Part shown: positions 17,605-25,926 of the stretch, piece by piece | Layout: each line of letters starts with the position of its first letter | Numbering within the stretch: position 1 is the stretch's first letter | Origin: Sphaerisporangium rhizosphaerae | GTDB lineage: Bacteria; Actinomycetota; Actinomycetes; Streptosporangiales; Streptosporangiaceae | Length of the DNA: 64,000 bases | Reading direction: 5' to 3' | Assembly: GCF_042665155.1 (NCBI RefSeq) | Contig: NZ_JBHTCG010000019.1 | Coordinates: forward strand, 1 to 64,000 | The notes under the pieces: model-generated | Told to the model about the DNA's origin: nothing | The model's input: only the letters and a program-made list of their open reading frames with translations | Database searches by the model: none | Made by a program: the position numbers and the translations under genes

Positions 17605-20316
17605 ATGAATCATGACGACCGATTGGGCCCCTACCGGCTGCTCCGGCGGCTCGGCGAAGGCGGCATGGGCGTGGTGCATCTCGCGCTCGACTCCCAGGGC
17701 AGGCAGGTCGCCGTCAAGGTGCTCCGCGCCGAGGTCACCGGGGACGACGTCGCGCGCCGCAGGCTCGCGCGCGAGGTCGAGACCATGCGGCGGGTGCGCA
17801 GCAGCCACATCGCCGAGGTGCTCGACGCCGACGTGACCGGCAGCCGTCCCTACATCGTGACGCGTTACGTGCCGGGCAGGCCCCTGGACGACACGGTCAA
17901 GCAGGACGGTCCGCTGGAGGTCGGCGCGCTGCTGAGGCTGGCCCAGGGCGTGGCCGAGGCGCTCACGGCCGTGCACGCCGCCGGTGTCATCCACCGCGAC
18001 CTCAAACCCGGCAACGTGCTCATGCTCGACGGCGAGCCCGTTCTCATCGACTTCGGCATCGCCCAGGCCGTCGACGCCACCCGGCTCACCCAGACGGGCA
18101 TGTTCATCGGCACCCCGGGCTACCTCGCGCCCGAGATCATCGAGGGCCACGAGGCGGGTCCGGAGGTCGACGTCCACGCGTGGGCCGGAACGATGCTGTA
18201 CGCCGCCACGGGCGCGCCGCCGTTCGGCAAGGGCACACTGGAGATGGTCTTCTACAACATCACCGCCGGGCGGGCCAACGTCGAGGCGGCCCCGGCCGTT
18301 GTCCGCCCTCTGCTGCGCGCCGCCTTCAACCGCGACCCGGCCAAGCGGCCGAGGGCCGCCGAGCTCGCCGCGCAGCTCTCGCGCCTGGTGCCGCCGCGTG
18401 CGCCGCAGGGACGCGCGCGGGTGCCCGACGACATCCGCACCGTTCCCGATATGTCGGGCATGCCGGTTACCGGCACCTCACTGTCCCACCCGGAACCGCT
18501 CCCCGCCGAGCCGCCGGCGGCAGGGCGCTCCCCGTCCGCCGACCCGCGCCTCGGCGCGGTCCCACCCGGCGCGCTGCCTGGTGGGGTGCCGGGCGTCGTG
18601 CCCGGCGCGGCCTCGGGCGCGCGCACCGGCGCCCCCGAGGCGTCTCCGGCCGCGGCGGCGTCTGGCGCCCGTCCTGGCACGGTCCCGCCCGAGGCGCCGC
18701 CCGGCGTGGCCACGCCGTCCGCCGGGTCCCCGGCCGCCGACCCGCGCACGGCCGCCGACCCGCGCACGGCCGCCGACCCGCGCACCGGCGCCTCCGGGTC
18801 GCGTCCCGGCGCGGGGCAGGCCCGCCCCGGCGGCGCCCCCGCCGAGGAGTTCGTCTCGCTGCTCGGCGACGCGCCGCAGGCCCCCGCCGTGGGCGACCCA
18901 TGGCCGACCGTGCGGGTGACCGGGGAAGAGCTGCGCCAGGCCGGCATCGCCTTCGACCGCGGCGCCGTCGCGCCGGGCGCCGGCCCCTCCGGCGGCGGGC
19001 CCGGGCCCGATCTCGCCGGCGGCGGGCCGTCCCCGGCGGACGGCGGCCGGGGCGAAGGCGAGATCCCCACCCGGTACGCCCCGCCGTCGGGGTCCCGCCC
19101 GTGGGAGGGCGGCCGTCCCGCGCCGCTCGACCAGGGCGAGGTGCCCACCAGGCGGGTGCGTCCCGACGAACTCGGCGACCTCGACGCCAAGGCCAAGACC
19201 TACCGCGCCGAGCCGGGGGCCACGCCCGGGGTCTCGGCCCTTCCCGGAGCGGTCCCGCTGCCCGGATCCACCGGCTCGCAGGCACCCCCTGGCGCCGGTT
19301 CGCACGGTCCTCAGGGACGCCACGGCTCGGCCGCCGGTTCCCGGGGAGCGCCGGGCGTCCAGGGCGGTCAGGGCGGTCAGGGAGCCCACGGTGGCCACGG
19401 CGGTCAGGGCACTCACGGCGCCCAGGGCGGTCAGGGCGTGCACGGCGGCCACGGTGGCCAGGGGTCGTCCGGGTTCGCCGCGCCGGGCGGGCACGCCCCG
19501 CCCGGCCACCCGGGTCCCGGCGGCCACGGCCCGACCGGCGGGAGGCCCTACCACCAGGCGTTGTTCGAGCAGTCTCCCGAGCTCTTCGAGCAGACGCCGC
19601 ACATCCGCCACCCGGCGCAGGCCCAGTCGGCGCCCGCGCCCTACGTGCCGACCGTCCACCTGCCGCCCGAGGCCACGCCCGACTTCGGCCGGCAGGGCAT
19701 CGGCGTCGACGGCACGCCCCGCTCCCCGGTGTACACCGTGGCGGGCGTGCTCGCGCTGATCATCGCGGTCGGCGCGGCCGTCGTGCTGCCGGTCGTGGTG
19801 ACGGTGCTGGTGGTCCCGGTCGCCGTGCTGCTCAGGGCCGCCGACATCGCCCAGCCGGCGTTCGCGTCCCGGCGGCCCGCCGCGGCCGCCGCCGGCGACG
19901 TGCTGCGCGTGTTCGGCCGGCCGGGGGCGCTGGCGAAGTCGGCCGGCGTCACGCTGGCCCTGCTGCCCTACGCCCTCATCCTGGGCGTGCCCGTGACGCT
20001 GGTGCTCACCTTCCTGGTCGACAGCATCCCCTCGGGCACCGCCCTGAGCTGGGGGGTGGCCGTCTCGCTCTGGATCATCTGCGCGGGCCCGGGTGTGGAG
20101 GGGCCGGGCCGCCAGCTGGGCAGGACGCTCGCCGCCGCGTTCCCGGCCAAGGGCGCCGCCACGGCGCTGACCTTGGCACTCGGGGTCGTGGCCGTGCTCG
20201 TGGTCCTTTACGCGGTCGCCACGCTCGTCAGGCCCATGGGCGATGCAGTCTGGAGTCCTGTGGACGTGGACACCTGGCTGCGCCGCTTGCAAGAGCTTCG
20301 GACAAACACAGGATGA
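17605..20316 (+). CDS. Ser/Thr protein kinase with collagen-like linker and C-terminal membrane domain
   Basis: A 903-residue Hanks-type kinase. The glycine loop LGEGGMGVVH (about 16-25), the ATP lysine in VAVKVL (K38), the catalytic loop VIHRDLKPGN (128-137), the DFG at 149-151 and the activation segment GTPGYLAPE are all intact. Next come about 380 residues rich in Pro, Gly and Ala, including three ADPRT repeats and 14 consecutive Gly-X-Y triplets. The last 200 residues are hydrophobic with several membrane segments. There are no PASTA domains. The linker most likely lies in the cytoplasm between kinase and membrane anchor. Its stop overlaps the next kinase start (ATGA). First of three tandem paralogues. 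Confidence 0.9.
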   Translation: MNHDDRLGPYRLLRRLGEGGMGVVHLALDSQGRQVAVKVLRAEVTGDDVARRRLAREVETMRRVRSSHIAEVLDADVTGSRPYIVTRYVPGRPLDDTVKQDGPLEVGALLRLAQGVAEALTAVHAAGVIHRDLKPGNVLMLDGEPVLIDFGIAQAVDATRLTQTGMFIGTPGYLAPEIIEGHEAGPEVDVHAWAGTMLYAATGAPPFGKGTLEMVFYNITAGRANVEAAPAVVRPLLRAAFNRDPAKRPRAAELAAQLSRLVPPRAPQGRARVPDDIRTVPDMSGMPVTGTSLSHPEPLPAEPPAAGRSPSADPRLGAVPPGALPGGVPGVVPGAASGARTGAPEASPAAAASGARPGTVPPEAPPGVATPSAGSPAADPRTAADPRTAADPRTGASGSRPGAGQARPGGAPAEEFVSLLGDAPQAPAVGDPWPTVRVTGEELRQAGIAFDRGAVAPGAGPSGGGPGPDLAGGGPSPADGGRGEGEIPTRYAPPSGSRPWEGGRPAPLDQGEVPTRRVRPDELGDLDAKAKTYRAEPGATPGVSALPGAVPLPGSTGSQAPPGAGSHGPQGRHGSAAGSRGAPGVQGGQGGQGAHGGHGGQGTHGAQGGQGVHGGHGGQGSSGFAAPGGHAPPGHPGPGGHGPTGGRPYHQALFEQSPELFEQTPHIRHPAQAQSAPAPYVPTVHLPPEATPDFGRQGIGVDGTPRSPVYTVAGVLALIIAVGAAVVLPVVVTVLVVPVAVLLRAADIAQPAFASRRPAAAAAGDVLRVFGRPGALAKSAGVTLALLPYALILGVPVTLVLTFLVDSIPSGTALSWGVAVSLWIICAGPGVEGPGRQLGRTLAAAFPAKGAATALTLALGVVAVLVVLYAVATLVRPMGDAVWSPVDVDTWLRRLQELRTNTG
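19345..19470 (+). repeat. Collagen-like Gly-X-Y triplet array in the first kinase
   Basis: Fourteen uninterrupted nine-base units encode Gly-X-Y triplets rich in Gln and His (for example GGQ, GAH, GTH, GVH). Pro is rare in them, so a stable triple helix is doubtful; a flexible or replication-slippage origin is likely. Confidence 0.7.
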
Positions 20317-22367
20317 CGGGGGAAACCGTGCCGGAGACGCTCGACAGATTGGGGCCGTACCGGCTGCTCCGCCGGCTCGGCGAGGGCGGGATGGGCGTGG
20401 TCCACCTCGGCCTGGACGAGGAGGGCAGGCAGGTCGCCGTCAAGGTCCTGCACCCGCACGTCGCGGCCGACCTCAAGGCGCGCGACCGGCTCACGCGCGA
20501 GGTCGAGACCATGCGCCGGGTGCGCAGCCCGCGCGTGGCCGAGGTCCTGGACGCCGAGCTGACCGGCGCGACGCCGTACATCGTCACCCGGTTCGCCCCC
20601 GGGCGGACGCTGGAGGAGACCGTCCTGACCGACGGTCCCCTGCCGGCGCACGAGGTCGTGCGGCTGGCGCGGGGCCTGTCGGAGGCGCTGATCGCCATCC
20701 ACGCCGGCGACGTCATCCACCGCGACTTCAAGCCGGCCAACGTCATGCTGGTCGGCGGCGACCCGCTGGTCATCGACTTCGGCATCGCCCACCTGGTCAA
20801 CGCCACCCGGCTCACCCAGACCGGCATGTTCGTCGGCACGCCCGGCTACCTGGCGCCCGAGATCATCAGAGACGACGAGATCACCCAGGCGGCCGACGTG
20901 CACGCCCTGGCCGCCACCGTCTTCTTCGGGGCCACCGGCAAGCCGCCGTTCGGCACGGGCTCGTTCGAGTCGGTCTGTTACAACATCATGGAGGGCCGGG
21001 CCAACATCGACCAGGCGCCGCCGTGGCTGCGCGGCTGGCTGCGCGCGGCCTTCGCCGTGAACGCCGCCGAGCGGCCGGACGCCCAGCGCCTGCTGGCGAT
21101 GGCCAGGTCTCTGGACCCGAGCGTCACGGCCCTGCGGGAGTCCGCGGTGCCGCCGGGGCACACCCGCCGGCTGGACGGCGCGCAGGTCAACGGCCGGCTG
21201 CCCGACGGCACCCGCGTGCTGGACGCCGACGCTCGCCCGGCCGGCGGCGCGCCGGACGCCACGCACGTGCTGAACGGCGACGGCACCGCCGTCCTCGGCG
21301 CCGGCGAGCGCTCCGACGGCACGACGCCGACCAAGCGCACCAAGCCGGCCTCGGAGGACAGCTACTCCGACCTGCTGCCGCCGGTCCGGTACGCCGAGCC
21401 CGAACGCGAGCGCAGGCGCGGGCGCGCCGGGGCGCCGCCGCCCGCCGCCCCGGCCGCGTACGCGCCGCCCCCGCCCGCCCAGGGGTACCCTCCGGCGCCG
21501 TACGCCCCGCCCGGCCAGTACGCGCCGGTGCCCTATCCCGACCAGCGGGTGGCCGGGCCGCCCCCGCCGGCCTATCCGGCGCCCACGCGGGGCAGCGCGC
21601 CCCCGCCCACCCAGCCCCCGCGGGCGTACCCGCCCGCGCAGGGCCCCGGCCCGTACGGTCCGGAGGCCGGCCCGCGCGGCGACGAGCGGCGCCCCGAGCG
21701 CCCGCCCTACCGGGCCGGGCACCCCGTGCTCGCCGCCCTGCTGCTGGCCGTGGCCGTGGCCGGCGCGCGCCTGCTGCCCGTCCTGATGTGCGTCTTCATG
21801 GTCGTCGTGGTGCTCTGCCTGCGGGTCGGCGAGCACCTCTGGAGCGACCTGGCCGAGCGCCGCTCCATCCGGGGCGGCTCGGCCAGCGACCCGCTGCTCG
21901 CCGTGCTCGGCACGCCGTGGGCGCTGATCCGCGCCACTCTGACCACGGTGCTGGTCACGCCGCTGACGGTGATGTTCGCCCTGTGCGTCTGGGGCGGGCT
22001 GCACTTCGCGGGCGGCATGGGCACCGACACCGCCGCCTCCTACGGAGCGGCGGCCTTCGTCGGCGGCCTGTTCCTGCTGCCGGGCGGCGGCAAGCCCCGC
22101 AAGGCCGTCGCCCGCACGCTGACCGCCGCCATCCGCAGCCCGGGCGCGGGCATGGTCGCCACGATCATCGTGGGCACGCTGGCGTTCTTCACCGTGGTGG
22201 CCGCGATGTCCGCCGTCCCCTCGTGGATCCCGTGGCAGGCGCCCTCGCACGCCATCGACGCGCTCAGCGAACAGGCCAGGAGCACCGCCACCGGCCTCAT
22301 CGGCGGTCTGGTCAAGGACCTGATGAACGACCTCGGCCTGGGGTTTCTGGCCTTCTGGGGCAGGTGA
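20313..22367 (+). CDS. Ser/Thr protein kinase with Pro-rich linker and membrane domain
   Basis: A 684-residue paralogue of the preceding kinase. Kinase motifs are intact: LGEGGMGVVHL, VAVKVL, VIHRDFKPAN, IDFGIA and GTPGYLAPE. The activation segment TRLTQTGMF is shared with the first kinase. A Pro/Tyr-rich linker (PPPAYPAP, YPPAQGPGPYG) follows, then about four membrane segments. I use the ATG at 20313 that overlaps the upstream stop; a GTG at 20328 with GGGGGA before it is a good alternative that removes five residues. The high similarity of the first two indicates recent duplication. Targets unknown. Confidence 0.9.
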   Translation: MTGETVPETLDRLGPYRLLRRLGEGGMGVVHLGLDEEGRQVAVKVLHPHVAADLKARDRLTREVETMRRVRSPRVAEVLDAELTGATPYIVTRFAPGRTLEETVLTDGPLPAHEVVRLARGLSEALIAIHAGDVIHRDFKPANVMLVGGDPLVIDFGIAHLVNATRLTQTGMFVGTPGYLAPEIIRDDEITQAADVHALAATVFFGATGKPPFGTGSFESVCYNIMEGRANIDQAPPWLRGWLRAAFAVNAAERPDAQRLLAMARSLDPSVTALRESAVPPGHTRRLDGAQVNGRLPDGTRVLDADARPAGGAPDATHVLNGDGTAVLGAGERSDGTTPTKRTKPASEDSYSDLLPPVRYAEPERERRRGRAGAPPPAAPAAYAPPPPAQGYPPAPYAPPGQYAPVPYPDQRVAGPPPPAYPAPTRGSAPPPTQPPRAYPPAQGPGPYGPEAGPRGDERRPERPPYRAGHPVLAALLLAVAVAGARLLPVLMCVFMVVVVLCLRVGEHLWSDLAERRSIRGGSASDPLLAVLGTPWALIRATLTTVLVTPLTVMFALCVWGGLHFAGGMGTDTAASYGAAAFVGGLFLLPGGGKPRKAVARTLTAAIRSPGAGMVATIIVGTLAFFTVVAAMSAVPSWIPWQAPSHAIDALSEQARSTATGLIGGLVKDLMNDLGLGFLAFWGR

Positions 22368-22412
22368 CCGAGCCGGAGGCGACGACGGGCCGGGCCGGCC
22401 GGAAGGAGTGGC

Positions 22413-23627
22413 ATGAGCACCGCTGGTCGGCTGGGGCCGTACCACCTGCTGTCGCGCCTGGGCGCGGGCGGGTTCGGCGAGGTCCATCTGGCGCTGGACC
22501 CCGAGGGCCGCACGGTGGCGGTCAAGGTGCTCCACCCGCACGTGGCGGCCGACGAGCAGGCCCTGGCGCGGCTGGCCCGCGAGGTGGAGACCATGCGTCT
22601 GGTGCGCGGGCCGCACCTGGCGGAGGTGCTGGACGCCGATCTCACCGGCTCGCGCCCCTACCTGGTCACCCGGTACGTGCAGGGCAGGTCGCTCGGCGCC
22701 GTGCTCGCCGCGGGCGGCCCGCTGCGCGGTGAGGAGCTGACGCGGCTGGCGCGGGGGCTGGCCGAGGCGCTGGCGGCCGTCCACGCCGCCGGGGTCGTGC
22801 ACCGCGACCTGAAACCGGCGAACGTCATCCTGGCCGACGGCGAGCCGCACGTCATCGACTTCGGCATCGCCTGCGCGCTGGACTCGGCGTCGGTGACGGC
22901 GTCGGGGGCCGTGCTCGGCACTCCCGGGTACCTGGCGCCGGAGGTCCTGGAAGGCGGGGAGGCCGGGCCCGCGGCCGACGTCTTCGCCTGGGGGGCCACG
23001 GTCGCCTACGCCGCCTCGGGGCGCCAGCCGTACGGGACCGGGCCGCCGCCCGCGGTGGCCTACCGCGTCGTGCACCACGACCCCGACCTCGCCGAGGCGC
23101 CGGCCTGGCTGGTGCCGCTGCTGCGGGAATGCCTGCGGCGCGACCCCTCCGCACGCCCGGAGGCCGCTGAGCTGTGCGCCAGGCTGGGCGGCGCGGCCCC
23201 GCCGCCGTTACCGGCGGAGCGGCCGCGCCGCGCGGCGGCCCCGGAGCCGCCGACGCAGGAGTGGCGGCCACGCAGCCGCGAGACGGCCGGTCAGGTGGAC
23301 GACGCGCGGACGCGCCACCGCGACAAGGTGCGCCGGCGGTGGGTGGCCGGGTCGGGCGTCGTGTCCGGGCTGGTCGCCGCGGCCGTCCACCAGTACGTCC
23401 CCGAGCTGTCGCTGCTGGTCCTTTCGGCCTACGGCGTCGGCGTGCTGGTCGACGCGGGCGTCGGCGCGGTGTCCAGGGCGCGAGGGCGCGTGGTGTTCGC
23501 CCTGGTCAGCGGGGCCGGCACCGCCGGGTTGTACGCGGCGCTGATCGCGCTGTTCAGCCCGTTCACGCTGCTGCTGGCCCTGGGCACCGTGCTGTTCGTT
23601 CTGCTGACGGTGGCCTTCGCCGGATGA
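22413..23627 (+). CDS. Ser/Thr protein kinase, short membrane-anchored paralogue
   Basis: A 404-residue kinase with LGAGGFGEVHLAL, VAVKVL, VVHRDLKPAN, IDFGIA and GTPGYLAPE motifs. It has only a short linker and two or three C-terminal membrane segments (LVAAAVHQYVPELSLLVLSA, LIALFSPFTLLLALGTVLFV). The start at ATG 22413 follows AAGGAG. It lies 45 bp after the second kinase and completes a three-kinase operon. The three genes appear to derive from successive duplications with loss or expansion of the linker. Confidence 0.9.
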   Translation: MSTAGRLGPYHLLSRLGAGGFGEVHLALDPEGRTVAVKVLHPHVAADEQALARLAREVETMRLVRGPHLAEVLDADLTGSRPYLVTRYVQGRSLGAVLAAGGPLRGEELTRLARGLAEALAAVHAAGVVHRDLKPANVILADGEPHVIDFGIACALDSASVTASGAVLGTPGYLAPEVLEGGEAGPAADVFAWGATVAYAASGRQPYGTGPPPAVAYRVVHHDPDLAEAPAWLVPLLRECLRRDPSARPEAAELCARLGGAAPPPLPAERPRRAAAPEPPTQEWRPRSRETAGQVDDARTRHRDKVRRRWVAGSGVVSGLVAAAVHQYVPELSLLVLSAYGVGVLVDAGVGAVSRARGRVVFALVSGAGTAGLYAALIALFSPFTLLLALGTVLFVLLTVAFAG

Positions 23628-23848
23628 TCGCCCGAGGGGGCGTGCCGGCCCCGCGGACCGTGTGATCGCCCCGGGACGTCCCGGCGCCGGTGGACGCGTC
23701 GCGCGGGGCGGGTCGGACAATGCACTGGAATATAGTTCGGTAGGGTGGGAAGGCCTCGTCGTGCGGGCCCCCAGGTGTCGTACGCTGCGGGTACGCGACT
23801 AAGCTACTGACGAGTAACTACTTGCGGGTACATTGAGGGAGGAAAGGG

Positions 23849-23911
23849 ATGCGCTTCCGACACGGAGATCGTCCTGGCCCACCCGGCGTCACGGCGTTCC
23901 CGGGAGCATGA
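23849..23911 (+). CDS. Possible 20-residue leader ORF upstream of etfBA
   Basis: A strong ribosome binding site (GGAGG at 23838-23842, six bases spacing) precedes ATG 23849 and a 20-codon frame (MRFRHGDRPGPPGVTAFPGA). The site is better than that of etfB itself, 140 bp downstream. The peptide is basic and resembles no family. It may be a leader peptide, a small protein or chance. The rest of 23628-24050 shows no other gene. Confidence 0.35.
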   Translation: MRFRHGDRPGPPGVTAFPGA

Positions 23912-24050
23912 CAATCTGATCGCGGCTCCGGTGCCCGTCACCGGAGCGGCGCGTACGACGTGTGCGTACCCCCGCGCGCACGTGCCGATCAATCGGCGCC
24001 AGCCCAGCGATGCGGTGGCGCCTCGTGAAACGGGAGGTCGGCCACCGGCC

Positions 24051-24830
24051 ATGAACATCGTCGTCTGCGTGAAGCAGGTCCCCGACACGGCGACCGAGCG
24101 CAAGCTGAGTGACAAGGACAACACGCTCGACCGTGACGCCGCCGATGGGGTCATCAACGAGCTGTGCGAGTACGCCGTCGAAGAGGCCCTCAAGATCAAG
24201 GAGGCGCACGGCGGCGAGGTGACGGTGCTCACCATGGGGCCCGCCAAGGCTTCCGACACCATCCGCAAGGCCCTGGCCATGGGCGCCGACAAGGCCGTCC
24301 ACCTGGTCGACGACGCGCTGCACGGCTCGGACGCGCTGTCCACCTCCTACGCCCTGGCCCAGACGCTGAAGAAGATCGGGTTCGACCTGGTCATCCTCGG
24401 CTCGGAGTCCACCGACGCGCGCATGGGCGTGCTGGCCGCCATGCTGGCCGAGCGCCTCGGCGCGCCGCAGCTCACCTTCGCCCGCAAGGTCGACGTCGAG
24501 GGCTCCGCGGTCACCATCGAGCGCGTCACCGACTACGGCTACGACAAGGTGCAGGCCTCGCTGCCCGCCGTCGTCTCGGTCGTCGAGAAGATCAACGAGC
24601 CGCGGTACCCGTCCTTCAAGGGCATCATGGCCGCGAAGAAGAAGCCGGTGCAGACCTTCGGCGTCGCCGACGCCGAGATCGACGCCGCCCAGGTCGGCCT
24701 CGCCGCCGCCTGGAGCGAGGTGGCGGACTTCTCCGCGGCCCCGCCGCGCGCGGCCGGCACCATCGTCAAGGACGAGGGCGACGGCGGCTCCAAGGCCGCC
24801 GACTTCCTCGCGTCGAAGAAGTTCATCTGA
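24051..24830 (+). CDS. etfB: Electron transfer flavoprotein beta subunit
   Basis: A 259-residue beta subunit of the FAD/AMP-containing electron transfer flavoprotein that carries electrons from acyl-CoA and other dehydrogenases to the membrane quinone pool. The N-terminus MNIVVCVKQVPDT and the AMP-binding region ILGSESTDARMGVLAAMLAE are diagnostic, and the signature VERVTDYGYDKVQASLPAVVSV is present in slightly varied form. I chose ATG 24051 because it gives the conserved N-terminus; GGGAGG lies rather far (13 bases) upstream. etfA follows after 11 bp. Confidence 0.95.
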   Translation: MNIVVCVKQVPDTATERKLSDKDNTLDRDAADGVINELCEYAVEEALKIKEAHGGEVTVLTMGPAKASDTIRKALAMGADKAVHLVDDALHGSDALSTSYALAQTLKKIGFDLVILGSESTDARMGVLAAMLAERLGAPQLTFARKVDVEGSAVTIERVTDYGYDKVQASLPAVVSVVEKINEPRYPSFKGIMAAKKKPVQTFGVADAEIDAAQVGLAAAWSEVADFSAAPPRAAGTIVKDEGDGGSKAADFLASKKFI

Positions 24831-24841
24831 GGGGCGGGTCG

Positions 24842-25795
24842 ATGGCTGAGATTCTGGTTCTCGTCGAGCACGTCGAGGGTGAGGTCAAGAAGGTCACCCT
24901 CGAACTGCTGACGCTCGCGCGCACGCTCGGCTCGCCGTCGGCGGTGTGGGCCGGCCCCGGCTCCTCCGCCGACGCCAAGGCGCGGCTGGCCGAGTACGGC
25001 GCCGACAAGGTCTACATCGCCGACTCCGCGGAGGTGTCCGACCACGTCGTGGCCCCCAAGACGGCGCTGCTCGCCCAGCTCGTCTCCTCCGCCTCCCCGG
25101 CGGCGGTGCTGGTGGCCGCCACGGCCGAGGGCAAGGAGGTGGCGGGCCGCCTGGCGATCCGCACCGACTCCGGCATCATCACCGACGCGGTGGGCCTCGT
25201 GGACGGCCCGGTCGCCGAGCAGTCCATCTTCGGCGGCGGCGTCAACGTCCACTCCCGGGTCACCAAGGGCACCCCGATCTTCGCGGTGCGCCCCAACGCC
25301 ACCACCCCCGAGGCTTCCACGGGAGCGGCGGCCGAGGAGCAGGTCACGGTGACGCTGTCGGAGGCCGACAAGGCCGCCAAGGTCGTCGAGCGGGTCAAGC
25401 AGGAGAAGGGCGCCCGCCCCGAGCTCACCGAGGCCGCCATCGTGGTCTCCGGCGGACGCGGCGTCGGCTCGGCCGAGAACTTCGCGGTCATCGAGAAGCT
25501 GGCCGACGCCCTCGGCGCCGCCGTCGGCGCCTCGCGCGCCGCGACCGACGCCGGGTGGTACCCGCACCAGTTCCAGGTCGGGCAGACGGGCAAGACGGTC
25601 GCCCCGCAGCTCTACATCGCTGCGGGCATCTCCGGCGCCATCCAGCACCGGGCCGGCATGCAGACCGCCAAGACCATCGTCGCGATCAACAAGGACCCCG
25701 AGGCCCCGATCTTCGAGCTGGCCGACTTCGGCGTTGTGGGCGACCTGCACCAGATCGTCCCCCAACTCACCGAAGAAGTCGACAAGCGCAAGTAA
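24842..25795 (+). CDS. etfA: Electron transfer flavoprotein alpha subunit
   Basis: A 317-residue alpha subunit. The C-terminal FAD domain shows VSGGRGVGSAENF, GASRAATDAGW, QVGQTGKTVAPQLYIAAGISGA and IQHRAGMQ, the classic ETF-alpha signature, followed by IVAINKDPEAPIFE. It starts at ATG 24842, 11 bp after etfB, and forms the heterodimer with it. Two hairpins follow before the convergent MFS gene. Confidence 0.95.
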   Translation: MAEILVLVEHVEGEVKKVTLELLTLARTLGSPSAVWAGPGSSADAKARLAEYGADKVYIADSAEVSDHVVAPKTALLAQLVSSASPAAVLVAATAEGKEVAGRLAIRTDSGIITDAVGLVDGPVAEQSIFGGGVNVHSRVTKGTPIFAVRPNATTPEASTGAAAEEQVTVTLSEADKAAKVVERVKQEKGARPELTEAAIVVSGGRGVGSAENFAVIEKLADALGAAVGASRAATDAGWYPHQFQVGQTGKTVAPQLYIAAGISGAIQHRAGMQTAKTIVAINKDPEAPIFELADFGVVGDLHQIVPQLTEEVDKRK

Positions 25796-25808
25796 CCCCC
25801 AACGCCCC

Positions 25809-25850
25809 GGGCGCCGTCCTTCCAGTCCATCGGTCAGGGAGACGGCGCCC
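25809..25850 (+). terminator. Hairpin after etfA
   Basis: Perfect 10-bp arms GGGCGCCGTC (25809-25818) and GACGGCGCCC (25841-25850) with a 22-base loop, 14 bp after the etfA stop. A short TT follows. Likely transcription terminator. Confidence 0.55.
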
Positions 25851-25880
25851 TTCCGCACCCTCCCGGCGAGTCCGAACCTG

Positions 25881-25920
25881 ACGCCCACCGCTCTTGTGGT
25901 TTTGAGAGGGCGGTGGGCGT
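25881..25920. terminator. Probable bidirectional terminator between etfA and the MFS gene
   Basis: Perfect 11-bp arms ACGCCCACCGC (25881-25891) and GCGGTGGGCGT (25910-25920) enclose an 18-base loop containing TTTT. It lies between convergent genes, 7 bp beyond the MFS stop, so it can serve both. Confidence 0.65.
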
Positions 25921-25926
25921 TCGGTG

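Noticed and set aside
17309..17608. Frame of 99 codons overlapping the first kinase start
   Set aside because: No family resemblance, no ribosome binding site, and composition unlike real proteins here; the overlap with ATG 17605 is probably chance.
23889..24343. Minus-strand frames opposite etfB
   Set aside because: Shadow frames of a conserved gene; no independent motif or start signal.
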